A stretch of DNA of 14,060 nucleotides from Actinomycetes bacterium. Its GTDB lineage: Bacteria > Actinomycetota > Actinomycetes > S36-B12 > UBA10799. Under the pieces are notes generated by a model, which ran no database searches, was not told the origin of the DNA, and was given only the letters and a program-made list of their open reading frames with translations. How positions within the stretch are numbered: the first letter of the stretch is position 1; each line of letters starts with the position of its first letter. The stretch spans positions 1-14,060 of the forward strand of contig JAKOZM010000305.1 in assembly GCA_029779995.1 (NCBI GenBank). Direction: 5' to 3'. Made by a program: the position numbers and the translations under genes. Below are positions 1 through 6,671 of this stretch, piece by piece.

Positions 1-205
1 CAACCGCCTGCTGCGGTTCTGGCTGCCCAAAGGCAGCGACCTGTCCGTCTTCAGCGCCGAAGACCTCGACCAGATCGCCGCGAAACTCAACGCCCGACCC
101 CGACCCACCCTGGACATGCGCACCCCCGCACACGACCTCAACGAACTGCTCGAACATGTAGCCTGAAACCTCACGCGTTGCTTAGACCGCTTGAGTTCAC
201 GCCCA
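1..205 (+). mobile_element. Right end of an IS30-family insertion sequence (partial)
   Basis: This is the tail of an element whose left part lies outside the window. It contains the transposase C-terminus (2-166) and then a short non-coding end. The stretch at about 173-205, with GTTGC and a downstream CGCTTGAGTT, resembles the AT-poor terminal region expected just after the transposase stop in IS30 relatives, but I cannot see the partner inverted repeat. The outer boundary at about 205 is therefore a guess. The 168 bases between it and the next gene (206-373) hold no gene I can support. Confidence 0.55.
2..166 (+). CDS. IS30-family transposase, C-terminal fragment
   Basis: The reading frame enters at base 2 and ends at TGA 164-166, giving 54 visible residues. 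The peptide contains the hallmark end of IS30 transposases: an R-x-W/Y-x-P-K-G-(S/T)-D-L-S segment, then an 'AEDLD-x-IAAKLNARPR-x-TL' helix, then a 'TPAHDLNELL' tail. In the family this part follows the last catalytic Glu of the DDE integrase core. The catalytic residues lie upstream of the window, so activity cannot be judged. The gene appears intact to its natural stop. Family assignment rests on motif recognition only, but this C-terminus is distinctive. Confidence 0.85.
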   Translation, partial: NRLLRFWLPKGSDLSVFSAEDLDQIAAKLNARPRPTLDMRTPAHDLNELLEHVA

Positions 206-373
206 CCGACGCTGGGGTCGTCGCTCATTTCGCAGACTGGCCGATGATCAGGCTGTTCTGCTCCAGCCCGGCGTGGTCATGGGTGATGCTCAGCCATTAC
301 GTCCTGGGGGAGACACCGCATCTAACTATCCCGCACGAACTCGAGCAGAGGATGTCTGGGGCCGAGGGGTAGG

Positions 374-1429
374 TCAGAGTCTGTGCTCGGTCCAGGTCAG
401 GGATTCTTGGTTCTTGGGCTTCCAGTAGGACCGTTCCCAGTTCCCGGGCACCCGCACCTGACCCAAGGCCGCGTAGTCACTGATGAGCCTGCCGTTACGC
501 CACTTAAGGTTGAAGACGGCTCCGTACCGCTCGGAGCCGACCTTGAACTCCGCAACCTTCACTGATCCGCCTTGGTTCATCAGTAGGCCGCCAAACCGCA
601 TGCCGTCGCTCTTGGCCGTACCTTCAACGAGGAAGTCGACTCTCCCGTCACCGTTGACGTCGTGACTCCGGAATCGCTCGAATCTCAGGCCCCGTACGCT
701 CAGGACCTGGTCGAACGCGCTCCAAGCCTCCCGTGTCGCGTCCCAATGTGCGTACGCGACGGCCTTCTTGTGTGCTCCCAGCAGCCATGGGTCATGCACC
801 AAATCGGTGGTGGGCTGGATTGCTGTCCTGACGTGGTTGGGATACCTGTCGGTGAGTTCGAGAATCCCCTCACGGGCAGCCTGGTTGATCTGCGACGGTG
901 TCTTGGGCGCCGGGCTAGGGGTGGTCTTCGCAGGCGCCTGCACCTCTGTGCGGTTCCAATGGCTGACAGACAGTGAGCCATCGTCCTCCAGACCAAGGGT
1001 GAGGACGCCCAAGTCCTTTTGTGACCTAGTGTTGGTCACCTGGCAGTTGAGTTGGCTGGTGTTGTTCAGCAAGCGCGTCGGACAGTACACACTCGTCTGC
1101 CCCTCGTTCTTGTCACGGAACCAGGAGGCGGCGAATTGCGAGGCTTGGGATCCCGTAATGAGCCGGTATCCCAAGCCATAGAGGCTCGCGATCGTCAGAA
1201 CTACTAAACCGGTGAGCAGAATGGCCAGTCGTCGGGCTCGTTGGCGTCGTTTCTGCTCCGGCTCGGGAACAACCGTGCCTGGTGTTGCCGGAACCGGTGT
1301 TGATTGTGATTGAGGGTCCGTCTTCGGACCGGCGTCACGCTTGGTACTCGGCGCTGAGTTTTCACTTCCGCAGTGCGAGCAGAATCGCTCATCGGCATGT
1401 GCCGTCGCGCCGCATTCGGAGCACCTCAT
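374..1429 (-). CDS. Zinc-ribbon, single-pass membrane protein with extracytoplasmic domain
   Basis: This is a 351-aa protein starting at ATG 1429. The N-terminus carries a zinc ribbon with two CxxC knuckles (C3, C6, C17, C20), followed by a Ser/Thr/Pro/Gln-rich linker. A basic patch (KRRQRARR) precedes one membrane helix at about residues 66-91. The remainder, about 260 residues, should lie outside the membrane, with the zinc ribbon inside. The first outer part, with a C-P-T-R-L and a Q-L-N-C-Q-V segment, resembles the small DUF4333-type domains of actinobacterial membrane proteins. The last part has a D-V-N-G-D-G-R-V-D-F calcium-loop-like motif at about residue 256, as in FG-GAP or dockerin-type loops. 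The layout suggests a sensor or envelope-attached protein; the function is unknown. A perfect inverted repeat covers the start codon. Confidence 0.8.
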   Translation of the reverse strand: MRCSECGATAHADERFCSHCGSENSAPSTKRDAGPKTDPQSQSTPVPATPGTVVPEPEQKRRQRARRLAILLTGLVVLTIASLYGLGYRLITGSQASQFAASWFRDKNEGQTSVYCPTRLLNNTSQLNCQVTNTRSQKDLGVLTLGLEDDGSLSVSHWNRTEVQAPAKTTPSPAPKTPSQINQAAREGILELTDRYPNHVRTAIQPTTDLVHDPWLLGAHKKAVAYAHWDATREAWSAFDQVLSVRGLRFERFRSHDVNGDGRVDFLVEGTAKSDGMRFGGLLMNQGGSVKVAEFKVGSERYGAVFNLKWRNGRLISDYAALGQVRVPGNWERSYWKPKNQESLTWTEHRL

Positions 1430-1437
1430 TTGAGGTG
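1422..1437. promoter_or_regulatory. Perfect inverted repeat over the start codon of the zinc-ribbon gene
   Basis: CACCTCA and TGAGGTG are perfect reverse complements separated by TT. The ATG of the minus-strand zinc-ribbon gene (1429-1427) lies inside the repeat. It could be an operator half-site pair or a small RNA hairpin that hides the start codon; the sequence alone does not decide. Confidence 0.35.
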
Positions 1438-1584
1438 TCTCCGGTCACCCCATGCGCCGTTGCTCGTCGTGATCAACTGGCCCCCGTTCATCCAATTTCG
1501 GTTCAAAGGCTAGCACTCGGGCGGCCAGGGATCAGACGTGTGCGCTGGGTAGTTCCAGCTGGCCGCCGTTGGTATCCGGATTGG

Positions 1585-1920
1585 ATCGACGGCTACGGCG
1601 ACCGTACTCCTCACACGTACGGCTTGAGGGACTGCCTCCGCGCACGCTCAAGATCGACCGCGCGTTGGCGGCCAGGTTTCGGCTGCTGACGGCGGACTGC
1701 CTCGGGGTGAGGGAGGGGCGGCGCCTGGGGATTCTGCTGGCTCGGATTCGGGAGTACGGCGCCAGCCTCGAGGTGCGCGTTTATGGAGCGGGGGCGGTGC
1801 CATTCCTCCGTAGGCGTATCCGATGGCTTGTGCGGGCGCCGGGGCGCGGCGTTCGTGGTAGCGCGAAGGCCAGCGCCTCTGCTGCGGCACGCACCGGGCG
1901 GCGCGGTGAAGACCCGCGAC
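1585..1920 (+). pseudogene. Degraded EAL-domain remnant (cyclic-di-GMP phosphodiesterase type)
   Basis: Pieces of an EAL domain can be read across shifting frames. 'IDGYGD' (about 1588) sits where EAL proteins have L-D-D-F-G-T-G. After a shift, 'YSS-x6-LPPRTLKIDRAL' (about 1608-1665) matches the conserved Y-S-S-L-x5-L-P-x-D-x-L-K-I-D-R-S block. 'LLARIREYGASLEVRVYGAG' (1731-1790) matches the helix and strand before A-E-G-V-E, but that motif's Glu is absent. After another shift, 'AAFVVARRPAPLLRHA' (about 1850-1900) matches the G-F/Y-L-F-A-R-P-x-P end. The E-A-L motif itself is not seen. The spacing between the KIDR block and the last block is a little long. The remnant has at least two frame changes and cannot make an enzyme. 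Assignment is by eye only. Confidence 0.42.
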
Positions 1921-1987
1921 GCTGCTGCACTGAGGCAGATGCGAGTGGCCTTCTATGAACTTGGACGTCGCCATAGTTGCGGATTCT

Positions 1988-2008
1988 CCGCCGATCGCTG
2001 ATCGGCGG
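1988..2008. repeat. Inverted repeat, 9-bp arms
   Basis: CCGCCGATC and GATCGGCGG pair perfectly around a 3-nt loop (GCT). No T-tract follows, so it is not a classical terminator. It lies between the EAL-like remnant and the 27-nt palindrome and may be part of the same repeat-rich patch. Confidence 0.6.
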
Positions 2009-2146
2009 GTATGTGGGGGCGGCCCGGACGCCGGGCGCGGAGGTGGTAGCCGTCGCGCCGTCGGACCAGTGGCCGACCCGACGCGGGTGCAGGCCAAGGC
2101 GCTGGGGGCTCGGGCGGAGGCGTCGCGAGTGGGTTCCGATTTGGGA

Positions 2147-2173
2147 CGCGTTCGGATCATTGATCCGAACGCG
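2147..2173. repeat. Perfect 27-nt palindrome
   Basis: The arms CGCGTTCGGATCA and TGATCCGAACGCG are exact reverse complements around a single T at 2160. Thirteen perfect pairs with one central base could be a dimeric protein-binding site, a REP-like element or a cruciform-prone structure. The core GGATCATTGATC recurs at 11603-11614. The site is about 175 bases upstream of the NIDO-SGNH start. Confidence 0.65.
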
Positions 2174-2289
2174 ACGTCCAGCGCACACGCGGCTGCCACC
2201 ACCAGTGACCCCGGGTCGATCGGGCGTGCTCCAGACTGAACGGCATTGGGATACTCAGGCTGCCCGCCCCGCTGGGTCATGGGCCTGGG

Positions 2290-2318
2290 TTGAATCGATC
2301 GTCGCGTAGCGCTACTCT
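2290..2318 (+). promoter_or_regulatory. Sigma-70-type promoter for the NIDO-SGNH gene
   Basis: TTGAAT at 2290-2295 and TACTCT at 2313-2318 are separated by 17 bases. Transcription would start near 2325, leaving a leader of about 23 bases that holds the GGGGGAT ribosome binding site. Confidence 0.5.
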
Positions 2319-2347
2319 GGCGCCCAAGTCGGGGATGAGGGGGATCG

Positions 2348-5239
2348 GTGAATTTCATTGTGAGTTTGGCTGCGGTGGGCACCGTGTTGGCCGTGACAGT
2401 GGGCGCGGGTGTTGGAAGCCCGGCACGGGCCTCGAACGACCCGATTCTGGCTGGGTGCGACGACACAGAGTTGCCCCGCAACGATGACGGATCCTCGTCT
2501 CAGCTGGGACTTCCCTTCGACATCACATTCGGAGGGGAGTCCTTCGACACGGCGTGGGTCAATAACAACGGGAACGTCACGTTCGATGGTGAGATGAGCA
2601 CGTACACCCCGTTCGGTCTTGCCGGAACATCGCGACAGATCATCGCCCCGTTCTTCGCCGACGTTGACACGCGCGCAGAAGGCTCTAGGCCGGTCACCTA
2701 CAGTTGGGGCACCACGACCTATCAAGGACGCAGCGCCCTGTGTGTCAACTACATCGACGTCGGCTACTTCCAGGAAAAGGCCGACAAGACCAATGCATTC
2801 CAGTTGGTCCTGGTCGATCGCAACGATGTCAGTCCCGGAAGCTTCGACATCATGTTCAACTACAGGCGCGTGGCCTGGGAGACCGGCGACGCCAGCGGCG
2901 GGTACAACGGTTTCGGAGGCACCAGCGCAGCGATTGGGTTCTCCAACGGGTCCAGTGAGTACTTCGAGATGCCCGGCTCGTTGACCCCGGGCTCGTTCAT
3001 CGACGGCGGCCCCCAGTCGGTGGTGAACCGGTCCAATGTCGGCACGCCGGGTCGCTGGGTCTGGCCCATGCGCTCCGGGGTGAGTCCGACCAACTATGTG
3101 GCGCTTGGCGACTCCTTCCAGTCCGGCGAGGGCGCCTACGATTACGAGGCCGGGACGGACATCGCCTCGAACCGGTGTCATCGATCGTCCAAGGCATACG
3201 CCCGGCTCATCACTCAGGTAGGAGGGCCGTACCAACTCGGTATCGCAGTGAACACCAAGTTCGTGGCCTGTTCGGGGGCCAGGATGGCACAGATGACGCA
3301 GGCCTTCGACTCCGAGAAGGGTAACGAGCCGCCGCAGTTCAACGCGCTGGGCGACGACACCGCGCTCGTCACCGTCGGCATCGCAGGCAACGATCTAGAG
3401 TTCGCGAAGACCATAACCGCGTGTGTGGAGCAAGGGATCGGCACTCAGGTGTTGCTGGACCCAGTGTGGAACTACGCCAGTTGCCAACGGTGGAAGGGTT
3501 CCGAGGTCGAGTCACGACTGCAGTCCCTGACGAACGGCGACCTGCACACCAAGCTGAGTGAGGTCTACGCGGGCATCCGTTCTCGGGCGAGGCGGGCCAA
3601 GGTCGTTGTGATCACCTACCCGCAGTTCTTCCGGCCCCCGAACTGGGTGGAGAGCCGCGGCAACTGTGCGGGCGTGCGCGGCTCCGACCAGACATGGATC
3701 AACGATGGCATCCGGCGCGCGGATGAGCAGATCGCAAATCTCGCGCGCTCCTACGGTTTCGCGGTGGCAGACGTGAGTACGGCGTTTGGAGACCGCCACG
3801 GGTTGTGCTCGGGTGATGAGGCTATGAACGGCCTGATCTTCTCCGACGGTGACGACGACCACAAACCAGGCAGAGGCTCCTACCATCCCAACAAACTGGG
3901 GCACGAACTCTTCGCCCAGAAGGTCAAAGAAGCGTTTGACTCCCGGTACCCAAACCGTTCCGTGCTTGGTGACGCACCCGTTTCAGCGGCCGCGGATGGA
4001 GGACTGGTTAGCGAGACGGTCCAGGTGCTACAGGGCGGTTCGGTTGTCCGGCACGTCTCGGTCGAAGGGACGGACCTTTCCGTCAACACGCAGTGGCAAG
4101 ACGGCACAATCGGCCTGCGTTTGATCTCCCCGAGCGGGGTGTCAGTCGATGCCGCCAGCCCCGGCGATGCGGACATTCAAGTTGGGGATACGTACGAGAG
4201 GATCTACATTCCCGGCGCAGAGCGGGGGCAGTGGACGGTGGAGGTCAAAGGCAACCTGGTGCCGACAGGAACGCAGGACGTCCATCTCGGGGCAGCCTCG
4301 ACTCCACTCCGGAACGCGTCACCGTCCCCGGTTTCCCACGCCACGGTGGACGCTGCGGGCAATGTGCGTCTGGACGCCTCGGGCTCCACTGACCCGGAGG
4401 GTGAGGCGCTGACCTATGGGTGGGACTTCGGAGACGGTCAAAGCGCAGCAGGGCTGGTCGTGGCTCACCACTACGGTCCCGGTTCCTACATCCCGTCCCT
4501 GGTGGTAACTGACTCCAGTGGAAACTCCGCGGTCAAGCAGGTGAACGTCATCGTGCGGCAGCCAAGCGAGGGCCCCGTGTCACTGGTGAATGTCGACGAC
4601 GACGGCAACGCGATCGCACCGACACCGACTCTTTCCCCGACAACTCCAGATGGGAAGTCGACTTCCAGCGTGACGCTAGCCCGGATCCGGGCGACGGGCA
4701 AGAAGACGGTCACTCCCGCGTCGAGGGTGACTCTTCGGGCGACCGTCTCACCTGCCTCCGCGACAGGTGCGGTGGTCTTCAGCGACAGCGGTCATACGCT
4801 GGGGAAGTCGCCGCTGCGAGCGGGTGTCGCGACGTTGGTGGCCAAAGGTATCTATGGCGGCAAGCAGCGGATCACGGCGCGGTACACCGGAGATTCCGGA
4901 CTTGAGGCGTCGACGTCAATGCCGGTTGCCTTGACCGTCAAGGATAAGACCAAACCCGCAGTTGCGAAGCCGAGGATCGCTGCCCGGGCCGCTCATCCGG
5001 TCGTCAGGATCCGGGCGAGGGACACCGGTGGGATCCAGACCGTCCGCCTGCGGTGGCGCGCGACCCCCGCGGATACGTCGAAGCTGGGCAGGTGGCACTC
5101 GGTGAGACTTCTCGGGGACACTGCTTCGTGGTCGATTCCCGGAGCCACTGCCAAGGCCAGTTATTGCGTTAGCGTTCGAGCACGTAACTTCGCGGGAGTT
5201 CAGTCGGCATGGCGGACGAGTTGCCGCCGTCTCCGGTGA
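2348..5239 (+). CDS. Secreted multidomain SGNH hydrolase with NIDO-like, PKD and Ig-like domains
   Basis: The protein has 963 aa and starts at GTG 2348, seven bases or so after a strong GGGGGAT site. A signal peptide covers residues 1-28. Residues about 30-235 look like a NIDO (nidogen-like) domain with 'VNNNGNVTF', 'IIAPFFADVDT' and 'FQLVLVDRND'. An SGNH/GDSL hydrolase follows: block I G-D-S-F with nucleophile Ser256, block III G-I-A-G-N-D at 344-349, and block V Y-H-P-N with His513. Conserved Cys residues suggest disulfides. Residues about 565-655 look like a P/PPC-type beta domain. About 660-738 is a PKD domain ('YGWDFGDG'), about 775-865 an Ig-like Big_3 type repeat, and 870-963 a last beta module ending in C-R-R-L-R. 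It is probably an exported esterase or lipase acting on a surface or polymer; the substrate is unknown. The 5254 gene follows 14 bases later. Confidence 0.88.
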   Translation: MNFIVSLAAVGTVLAVTVGAGVGSPARASNDPILAGCDDTELPRNDDGSSSQLGLPFDITFGGESFDTAWVNNNGNVTFDGEMSTYTPFGLAGTSRQIIAPFFADVDTRAEGSRPVTYSWGTTTYQGRSALCVNYIDVGYFQEKADKTNAFQLVLVDRNDVSPGSFDIMFNYRRVAWETGDASGGYNGFGGTSAAIGFSNGSSEYFEMPGSLTPGSFIDGGPQSVVNRSNVGTPGRWVWPMRSGVSPTNYVALGDSFQSGEGAYDYEAGTDIASNRCHRSSKAYARLITQVGGPYQLGIAVNTKFVACSGARMAQMTQAFDSEKGNEPPQFNALGDDTALVTVGIAGNDLEFAKTITACVEQGIGTQVLLDPVWNYASCQRWKGSEVESRLQSLTNGDLHTKLSEVYAGIRSRARRAKVVVITYPQFFRPPNWVESRGNCAGVRGSDQTWINDGIRRADEQIANLARSYGFAVADVSTAFGDRHGLCSGDEAMNGLIFSDGDDDHKPGRGSYHPNKLGHELFAQKVKEAFDSRYPNRSVLGDAPVSAAADGGLVSETVQVLQGGSVVRHVSVEGTDLSVNTQWQDGTIGLRLISPSGVSVDAASPGDADIQVGDTYERIYIPGAERGQWTVEVKGNLVPTGTQDVHLGAASTPLRNASPSPVSHATVDAAGNVRLDASGSTDPEGEALTYGWDFGDGQSAAGLVVAHHYGPGSYIPSLVVTDSSGNSAVKQVNVIVRQPSEGPVSLVNVDDDGNAIAPTPTLSPTTPDGKSTSSVTLARIRATGKKTVTPASRVTLRATVSPASATGAVVFSDSGHTLGKSPLRAGVATLVAKGIYGGKQRITARYTGDSGLEASTSMPVALTVKDKTKPAVAKPRIAARAAHPVVRIRARDTGGIQTVRLRWRATPADTSKLGRWHSVRLLGDTASWSIPGATAKASYCVSVRARNFAGVQSAWRTSCRRLR

Positions 5240-5253
5240 TCAAAAGGGGCGTT

Positions 5254-5562
5254 ATGAGTGACACCGGACGAGGTCGCTGGCTTCTGCTTGTGACGCTGAT
5301 TCCCGCAGTGGTCGTCTGGTGCCTTCTCACGCTCATGGCAGTCGTGGGCTGGTGCGGTATCTCCGGTTGTGGGAGTTCAGGGTTCGGTGAGTCCACGGAT
5401 CTGCGTGCTGTGTCGATCGCCTCGTGGCTGATCGGGGGCTTGGCGCTGGCGGCACCTTTCTGGTTTGCACCCTGGACGCGCAGTCGTCAGGTGCGGGTGG
5501 CGACGGGTGCCGCCGTAGGGGTCGCGGGAACGGTTGCGATGATCACCGTGGTCCTGGCATGA
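5254..5562 (+). CDS. Small membrane protein with three predicted helices
   Basis: This is a 102-aa protein. I choose ATG 5254 because AAAAGGGG lies six or so bases upstream; an in-frame ATG at 5209 would overlap the previous gene by 31 bases and has a poor binding site. Three hydrophobic stretches are visible: 'WLLLVTLIPAVVVWCLLTLMAVVGWC', 'IASWLIGGLALAAPFWF' and 'GAAVGVAGTVAMITVVLA'. A Cys-containing loop (C-G-I-S-G-C-G) lies between the first and second. No family is recognised. The gene starts 14 bases after the NIDO-SGNH stop, so the two are probably co-transcribed. Confidence 0.72.
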   Translation: MSDTGRGRWLLLVTLIPAVVVWCLLTLMAVVGWCGISGCGSSGFGESTDLRAVSIASWLIGGLALAAPFWFAPWTRSRQVRVATGAAVGVAGTVAMITVVLA

Positions 5563-5597
5563 AGGGCGGAAACGCACCTGGATACTCGAGTAATGAC

Positions 5598-5708
5598 CTG
5601 CCGCTGGGTTTCCTGTCCCGACACCACCGCCAGGAAAGTCTCGTACTTCTCCGCAGCCGAAAGTCGGCGCTTCTTCCTGCCCGTTGAACCCACCTGCTGA
5701 TTCGACAC
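5598..5708 (-). pseudogene. IS3-type transposase OrfA, N-terminal fragment
   Basis: The fragment starts at GTG 5708, with AGGAG (5721-5717) eight bases upstream. About 37 residues survive: 'GRKKRRLSAAEKYETFLAVV' followed by 'SGQETQRQ'. This matches the K-R-R-x-S-x-x-x-K-Y-E-x-(W/F)-L start of OrfA proteins, including the intact OrfA in this window. The helix-turn-helix that should follow is missing. After residue 37 the frame continues into unrelated sequence ('VITRVSRCV'), marking the deletion or rearrangement point. It cannot give a functional protein. Confidence 0.7.
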
Positions 5709-5797
5709 ACGAACCACTCCTCACATGGTCAGGCACACCGGCAAAGTGGTGGGTTTCACACAGGCCCAAGCCGGACACGAACTCTGACGCAAACCAG
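5598..5797 (-). mobile_element. Truncated IS3-type element, terminal remnant
   Basis: Read on the minus strand, this 200-bp piece begins CTGGTTTGCG, exactly like the end of the intact element at 14060. Both show the same 89-base distance from that end to the orfA start codon (5797 to 5708; 14060 to 13971). The remnant contains only the start of orfA. Similarity stops abruptly near 5598, where plain intergenic DNA takes over. The rest of 5563-5945 holds nothing else except the upstream region of the next gene. Confidence 0.75.
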
Positions 5798-5902
5798 TTC
5801 GACGATGTGGTCGGCGCCGTCAGCTTGCGTGCCGTATCGGGTAGCTGGAGTTGAGCGGTGCGTGCTTTGTTTGACGTTCGATGTCCTGGAGGAGAGCGTT
5901 GG

Positions 5903-5908
5903 TAGGCT
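5903..5908 (+). promoter_or_regulatory. Possible -10 element upstream of the 5946 gene
   Basis: TAGGCT matches the actinobacterial -10 pattern and lies 37 bases before ATG 5946. TTGACG at 5871-5876 is the best -35 candidate, but the 26-base gap is too long for a standard sigma-70 promoter, so only the -10 is proposed. Confidence 0.25.
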
Positions 5909-5945
5909 GAGCCCTTTGTTGCATCGTTGCGAGGGGTAATCGAGA

Positions 5946-6572
5946 ATGGCTGGCGGTCTTGGATCAGTCTCTACGCTCGCAGTCGCCGTGATCGCTATGA
6001 GTGTCCCAGTGAGTGCGCAGGCGTCGCCGGTGGATCCCCGTGATCTGGAACAGGCCCTTGGCGGGACCTGGTCACAACAGGGAACCGGCCGAAGCCGTTT
6101 GGTCAGGCGGGCCGACTACACCCCAATTGAGTGTGCGGCCGGGCTTTTCACTGGCACGCGCAGGGGCAGGGCAGTGTCATTCTTCGGCTCCCCGATGGGA
6201 GGCTACCCGCGCGGCGCCGACATCGATGTCCTCTCTTATCCGACATCCAGTGCTGCCCGTCAGGGTCTGCATGGCCTGCGGAAGTGGGTTTCCCAGTGCC
6301 AGGGCCCAATGGCCGAATGCTCTGCTTGTGATGGCGGGTACGTCTACCAGCGATCGTTGAGGGGCGCTCGGGTCGGCCGCGACTCCTACGGATGGTGGAG
6401 TGCGGCAGCCGGCGGTATCGAGGCTGCCTACCTGACAAGCATCGCTTTTGTGAAGGGTCGCAGGGTGACTGTGGCGTCATACCGAGTGTTCAACACTCGC
6501 GATGGCAGCCTCGACCGCGGCTTCGTTCCCAGTATTCCCAAGGCAAAGGCGCTGGCGAACAGGCTCAAGTGA
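5946..6572 (+). CDS. Secreted protein, possibly PknH-like sensor domain
   Basis: This is a 208-aa protein starting at ATG 5946; an in-frame stop just upstream (5937-5939) rules out a longer N-terminus. A hydrophobic leader ends at about A26 (S-A-Q-A), but it lacks the usual Lys/Arg in its first ten residues, which is odd for a Sec signal. The body has the arrangement seen in actinobacterial sensor domains of the PknH C-terminal type. These are an early 'IECAAGLF' with Cys, a 'YPTSSAARQGLHGLRKWVSQC' helix, and a late 'FVKGRRVTVASYRVF' strand. Extra Cys residues (C-Q-G-P-M-A-E-C-S-A-C) suggest disulfides. There is no kinase domain and no lipobox. The family call is tentative. It stands alone, 99 bases before the next gene. 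Confidence 0.72.
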   Translation: MAGGLGSVSTLAVAVIAMSVPVSAQASPVDPRDLEQALGGTWSQQGTGRSRLVRRADYTPIECAAGLFTGTRRGRAVSFFGSPMGGYPRGADIDVLSYPTSSAARQGLHGLRKWVSQCQGPMAECSACDGGYVYQRSLRGARVGRDSYGWWSAAAGGIEAAYLTSIAFVKGRRVTVASYRVFNTRDGSLDRGFVPSIPKAKALANRLK

Positions 6573-6610
6573 GGGCACCTGCGAAGCCTGAGAGCACCGC
6601 GGTAAGCGCA

Positions 6611-6638
6611 TTCGCGGTCGTGTCGCAGGCGGTATGCT
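6611..6638 (+). promoter_or_regulatory. Possible promoter for the YPGDG-SH3 gene
   Basis: TATGCT at 6633-6638 is a good -10 and lies 33 bases before ATG 6672. TTCGCG at 6611-6616, 16 bases upstream, is a weak -35. The site would drive 6672 and probably 8011. Confidence 0.3.
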
Positions 6639-6671
6639 CAGGGCACGCGCTTGAGGAACGGGGGATGCCAA

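Larger units (their letters stand above)
1438..2347. other. Gene-poor region with inverted repeats
   Basis: About 0.9 kb separates the divergent zinc-ribbon and NIDO-SGNH genes. It holds the EAL-like remnant at 1585-1920, two inverted repeats (1988-2008 and 2147-2173) and a promoter-like site just before 2348. Open frames run through it on both strands, but they are GC-rich stretches full of Arg, Ala and Pro with no ribosome binding site or domain, so I do not call them genes. Confidence 0.6.

Noticed and set aside
178..372. 64-aa plus-strand open frame after the IS30 end
   Set aside because: It has no ribosome binding site and no recognisable motif, and its start lies in the IS terminal region.
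1648..2481. 277-aa minus-strand open frame
   Set aside because: It is Arg/Pro/Ala-rich, has no ribosome binding site or domain, overlaps the start of the NIDO-SGNH gene and runs opposite to the EAL-like remnant.
2312..3235. 307-aa minus-strand open frame
   Set aside because: It is antisense to the NIDO and SGNH coding region, whose plus-strand domains are clear; a high-GC shadow.
6596..6618. ACCGCG / CGCGGT hairpin after the 5946 gene
   Set aside because: It has only six pairs, an 11-base loop and no T-tract, and it overlaps the possible -35 of the next gene; too weak to call a terminator.
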